DNA of 10,179 bases, taken from contig CAMWIF010000067.1 in the NCBI GenBank assembly GCA_947174225.1, positions 1 to 10,179 of the forward strand, read 5' to 3'. Below, piece after piece: positions 8,101 to 10,179 of the stretch. The notes under the pieces are model-generated. The model did not search any database, was not told where the DNA came from, and saw only the letters and a list, made by a program, of their open reading frames with translations. This stretch comes from an uncultured Porphyromonadaceae bacterium. GTDB taxonomy: Bacteria > Bacteroidota > Bacteroidia > Bacteroidales > Muribaculaceae. Positions within the stretch are counted from its first letter, which is position 1. Each line of letters begins with the position of its first letter. Both the position numbers and the translations under genes were made by a program.

Positions 8101-9137
8101 TCGGTATCGAGAAGGAGAACCGCGACAAGATTTTCAAACCATTCTTCCAGGTGCTCGATAATATCAACGAGTCGAAGGGTGGCACAGGCTTGGGTCTGTC
8201 GATTGTGAAGAGTGTTGCGGATGCCCACGGAGGCTCTATCGAGCTGGACAGTACCCCCGGCAAGGGTTCGCGCTTCACGGCTATACTGCCGCTGCATCAG
8301 GAGAATGTGTTGCCGTCGGAAAGTAATGCTGAGAGCGTGAAGGTGGATAAGGCACAGTCGCCTGTGGTGCGCAATGTAAGCGGGGATGAGAAACCTGTGC
8401 TGCTTGTGGTAGATGACAACGAGGAGATGATTCATTTCATATCGTCGCATTTCGGTAAGAATTACAAGGTTGTCACGGCTACCAACGGCAGGGAGGCTTG
8501 GGAGTGTATGGGTAAGAATCAGGTGGGACTGATTATCTGCGACTGGATGATGCCCGTGATGGACGGCGTGGAGTTTTTGAAGGCGTTGCGTGAGAATGAG
8601 AATTACAGCCATATCCCGTTTGTGATGCTCACGGCGAAGACCGACAACACGTCGAAGGTTGAGTCTATGCGTTGTGGGGCTGATGCTTATGTGGAGAAAC
8701 CCTTCTCGATGAGTTATTTGGAGGCGCGGATAGATAATCTTCTTGAAATGCGTAAGCGATTGAGGGATAAGTATTCACATTCCCCTCTCGAACCGATTTC
8801 GACGTTGGCGCCGACGCAGGTTGACAATGAGTTGCTTACGCGGCTTCAGGAGCTGATAGAGGAGCATCTGGCGAATCCGGAGTTGAATGTGGATTTCTTG
8901 GCAGAGCAGTTGGGGATAAGCCGGAGCGGACTGTATGATAAGATCAAGAGTCTTGCGGATGTGACTCCTCACGAGCTGATACAGCTTACGCGGTTGAAGA
9001 AGGCAGCGGAATATTTGGCAGAGGGGAAATACCGTGTTCAGGAAGTGAGCTACATGGTAGGCATCAGCAACAGCAGCTACTTCTCGCGCCTCTTCCAGAA
9101 GCAATTCGGCGTCCGCCCCTCCGAATTCCACAAATAA
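5172..9137 (+). CDS. Hybrid two-component system (HTCS) sensor kinase/AraC-type regulator
   Basis: A one-protein sensor and transcription activator of the type that controls Bacteroidota polysaccharide-utilisation loci; 1321 residues is normal for the family. After a signal peptide (about 1-21) come roughly 13-14 propeller repeats of the Reg_prop type, with recurring motifs such as GNIWVAV, GGIWVGT, GNIWIGT and GRVWMGA, consistent with two seven-bladed periplasmic propellers. A Y_Y_Y domain (about 687-765) and one membrane segment (about 772-790) follow. The HisKA box is VAHEIRTP with H828 as phosphate acceptor. The ATPase domain has N942/N945, DNGIGI from D974 and GGTGLGL from G1003. The receiver has D1081-D1082, phospho-acceptor D1124 in CDWMMPVMDG, T1154 and K1176. 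The AraC/XylS double helix-turn-helix covers about 1220-1321. All key residues are present, so it should be active. The start is the ATG that gives the signal peptide; the leader is only 31 bases, so it is either co-transcribed with the gene before it or uses a promoter inside that gene. The natural ligand is unknown. Confidence 0.96.
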   Translation: MKRLLAMVVMGVAAVLGAAAAFQAPDLKFTHYTTADGLPSNCVRAIAQDEEGFVWFGSDGGLVRFDGTSTKVFIPEDQEGTSDMYVLSLCRYGRGLLVGTDRMLYRYDPATEALTPMDLKYKDNVKTQIADNVYDIATDSKGNIWVAVERQGVFRIESSGVVTDNYQFAEANNYIGDIYVDPSDMVWALSNIIGGGVYRYDPVKGDFREFKISDPGNLLKRGALAMTADSHGDYWIGTWENGLVKVNPRTGEARQATSPQQTWNLWHIHSLTEYSPTTLLVGSDSGLTLVETATGACKVYKADELDPQSLSDRFVYPVTKDSDGGIWVGTYYHGVNYVSAGSQRFRSWKHSRFVNSMSGNVVMALCEDGRGNIWIGTADGGLCVYDPENDSFRDVTLINTHEPENVSSLCADDGRLWVGTYSMGAGWLDLASGRWTPVSLDDHRTYSCYAIHKDSKGRVWMGATETFTLYNPEKNSFAPVKQMRAWINAIVEDKAGRIWVSTPGDGLYRYDADAGTWAHYVASKAPGSLPNNHINSIKIDSTGEVLVTTSRGVYKYEEKSDRFHPVSGELNKVSAQSLERVGEDLWIATSAGLINLKSDGRYKLYGIDHGLSDSQFMAGASVMTADGKLYFGTVHGLSRVDPMQLLGRNVAPTVKFTGLDIVNEPVAVGDEHLPKSLNDIDELVLTHADHTFSVYFSALSYANPAGNSYQYRLEGFDKTWLDAGKENRATYSNLPPGTYTLRVKAANSDGIWNEEGVALKIVVKPAWYISTLMKFLYVILGIALLLLAVKLILKRIERNHIVELDRISSNKEKEMFRSKLNFFTIVAHEIRTPVSLIIGPLEKILESSEKFSAPVKEDLKIIDRNARRLLSLVNQLLDFKKVEDNALPMGFRHERVVPLVEGVADRFRPSLEHKGVKLTVECPDPDLTADIDPEAITKLVSNLLNNARKFTKDSIVVECKPMPDGKRFMISVVDNGIGIEKENRDKIFKPFFQVLDNINESKGGTGLGLSIVKSVADAHGGSIELDSTPGKGSRFTAILPLHQENVLPSESNAESVKVDKAQSPVVRNVSGDEKPVLLVVDDNEEMIHFISSHFGKNYKVVTATNGREAWECMGKNQVGLIICDWMMPVMDGVEFLKALRENENYSHIPFVMLTAKTDNTSKVESMRCGADAYVEKPFSMSYLEARIDNLLEMRKRLRDKYSHSPLEPISTLAPTQVDNELLTRLQELIEEHLANPELNVDFLAEQLGISRSGLYDKIKSLADVTPHELIQLTRLKKAAEYLAEGKYRVQEVSYMVGISNSSYFSRLFQKQFGVRPSEFHK

Positions 9138-9203
9138 CCCATTCCTTATTTTGAAGCTCGATTAAAATATGTGGATAAACTATGGTGTTTCTGAGATTTT
9201 ATG

Positions 9204-9233
9204 ATTAAATTTGTGACGTGTAGCGAATTTAAT
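9204..9233 (+). repeat. Inverted repeat overlapping the promoter and start of the ATPase gene; candidate operator
   Basis: ATTAAATT (9204-9211) and AATTTAAT (9226-9233) form a perfect 8-base inverted repeat with a 14-base spacer. The left arm overlaps the candidate -7 element, and the right arm ends one base before the ATG at 9235. It could be an operator for an autoregulator or an RNA hairpin that hides the start. The AT-rich composition makes chance a real alternative. Confidence 0.3.
9206..9213 (+). promoter_or_regulatory. Candidate Bacteroides-type -7 promoter element for the ATPase gene
   Basis: TAAATTTG matches the TAnnTTTG -7 consensus of the Bacteroidota primary sigma factor. It lies 21 bases before the ATG, which would give a very short 5' leader. 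No convincing TTTG -33 element lies at the expected distance; ATGG at 9182-9185 is the nearest weak match. The 97-base gap after the HTCS stop and the change in gene type support a separate promoter here. Confidence 0.4.
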
Positions 9234-9234
9234 T

Positions 9235-10179
9235 ATGAGAATCAAGAAAATTACCATTGATGGTTTATGGGGTAAATATTCCCTCAATTGGCAGGTTAAT
9301 AGCGATGTGAGCATTCTTTCCGGCATTAACGGCTCCGGAAAGTCTACCGTCTTACGCGCTGTGGTGTCTTTGTTGAAAGGTGAGTCGATTGAGCCACCAA
9401 TGGATAAGAGATTTCGTAGGCTTACAATAGAACTGGCTGACGAGACAAAATTGATGCTTGAGATTATTCCGCTAACTGCAGATGAGGCAGAAAAAAACAA
9501 GGAAAAAATTTCCCAGATACTTTCGGTTATTAGGAATGGAGAGAAGGTAAATGTAGATAAGGTTTTACCTATTGCCAATACAAGTTTTATTTCTACATTT
9601 GATTATGCTCCATCAGTGAAGCGTACTCCTAACAGTATGCTCGATTATCTTTTACGTAATATTTTATCGAGCGATTTAGACAGGTTCTTAAATAATGTGG
9701 TCGAAAGGTATAAATCTTACCAGATTGAACTGTCTAACAAGATGTCGAATATGATGACCTCAGGAGAAACGAATCCTGAGGTCATAAGGGAGTTGTTCGG
9801 AACAAAAAATATTTTTTTGGATGTGCTGGACAGTATGTTCAAGGAATGTGGTAAGCGTATCAACCGTGATAAGGGGGATGTGGAGTTCATATTCGAAAGT
9901 GACGGTAAATCTCATCCCTACATTGACTTGTCTGCCGGTGAAAAACAGTTGCTGATGATATTGCTCACGGTCTTTATGCAGGGTGGAGAGGAGGCGATCC
10001 TTATTATGGACGAGCCGGAAATATCGTTGCATATTGATTGGCAAAATAGATTGTTGAGGGAGATAAAGAAGATTAATCCGAAATGTCAGGTGATAGTTTC
10101 CACCCATTCTCCGGCTATGATCTTAGACGGATGGCAAAGGGCAGTGGTTAATATGGAGGATATAGTTGAGGAGACATTG
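9235..10179 (+). CDS. AAA family ATPase, ABC/SMC-like (AAA_21/AAA_15 type), 3' partial
   Basis: An open frame of 315 codons with no stop before the right edge. It is a soluble ABC/SMC-like ATPase of the OLD/RecF/AriA kind, with no signal peptide or membrane segment. Walker A is GINGSGKST (residues 30-38), the ABC signature is DLSAGEKQ (231-238), Walker B is ILIMDEP with D259 and catalytic E260, and the H-loop is STHSP with H291. The roughly 190 residues between Walker A and the signature include charged helical stretches, as expected for the arm or lid region of these proteins. The opening MRIKKITIDGLWGKYS and the phrase SLHIDWQ after Walker B recall, from memory, short Bacteroidota ATPases often paired with a DUF4435 (TOPRIM-like) gene, as in PARIS-type defence. 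The motif order suggests only a few residues are missing. The gene is AT-richer than the HTCS, hinting at separate origin. The specific function is not determined; a general DNA-repair or toxin-associated ATPase remains possible. Confidence 0.9.
   Translation, partial: MRIKKITIDGLWGKYSLNWQVNSDVSILSGINGSGKSTVLRAVVSLLKGESIEPPMDKRFRRLTIELADETKLMLEIIPLTADEAEKNKEKISQILSVIRNGEKVNVDKVLPIANTSFISTFDYAPSVKRTPNSMLDYLLRNILSSDLDRFLNNVVERYKSYQIELSNKMSNMMTSGETNPEVIRELFGTKNIFLDVLDSMFKECGKRINRDKGDVEFIFESDGKSHPYIDLSAGEKQLLMILLTVFMQGGEEAILIMDEPEISLHIDWQNRLLREIKKINPKCQVIVSTHSPAMILDGWQRAVVNMEDIVEETL

Noticed and set aside
7623..8612. Open frame of 329 codons on the minus strand, opposite the kinase and receiver domains.
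   Set aside because: The opposite frame carries all conserved kinase and receiver residues, and the antisense protein shows no family motif.
9147..9169. TATTTT and AAAATA as a terminator stem after the HTCS gene.
   Set aside because: The stem has only six A-T pairs, no G-C pairs and no T run after it, so it is too weak to call a terminator.
9760..10107. Open frame of 115 codons on the minus strand within the ATPase gene.
   Set aside because: It lies opposite the ABC signature, Walker B and H-loop of the ATPase and shows no family features of its own.

Overview
This window looks like part of a gut-type Bacteroidota genome, probably order Bacteroidales. The basis is lipoproteins with BACON domains, a hybrid two-component system (HTCS) regulator, A-rich rather than Shine-Dalgarno leaders, and a Bacteroides-like -7 promoter element. 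The moderate G+C would suit Muribaculaceae or a relative, but that placement is inference. All five supported genes lie on the + strand. No RNA gene, insertion sequence, CRISPR array or origin was seen.

Positions 1-5140 hold three secreted proteins of a polysaccharide-utilisation-like locus. The first, cut by the left edge, is a lipoprotein with a BACON domain and two DUF4859-like modules. The second, 24 bases downstream, is a 778-residue lipoprotein with a BACON domain, a large DUF6055-like core carrying an HEIGH zinc-metallopeptidase-like motif, and a C-terminal DUF4859-like module. The third is a 487-residue stand-alone paralogue of that core with HELGH. Both lipoproteins carry the same CDKEE sequence after the predicted lipidated cysteine, which resembles the Bacteroidota surface-export signal. 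No glycoside hydrolase, SusC or SusD is visible; SusC/SusD-like genes may lie upstream of the window.

Positions 5172-9137 encode a full-length HTCS: periplasmic beta-propellers, Y_Y_Y domain, membrane segment, histidine kinase, receiver and AraC-type DNA-binding domain. It begins 31 bases after the third gene and is the likely sensor-regulator of the locus. In this model the surface lipoproteins bind and perhaps cut a glycan or glycoprotein, and the HTCS senses a product in the periplasm and activates the operon.

From 9235 to the right edge lies an unrelated, AT-richer gene for an ABC/SMC-like AAA ATPase (AAA_21/AAA_15 type) with its own candidate promoter and inverted repeat. It resembles the ATPase of two-gene ATPase plus DUF4435/TOPRIM anti-phage modules such as PARIS, but any partner lies outside the window.

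The gaps between genes are 24, 95, 31 and 97 bases, so no stretch over 300 bases lacks a gene.
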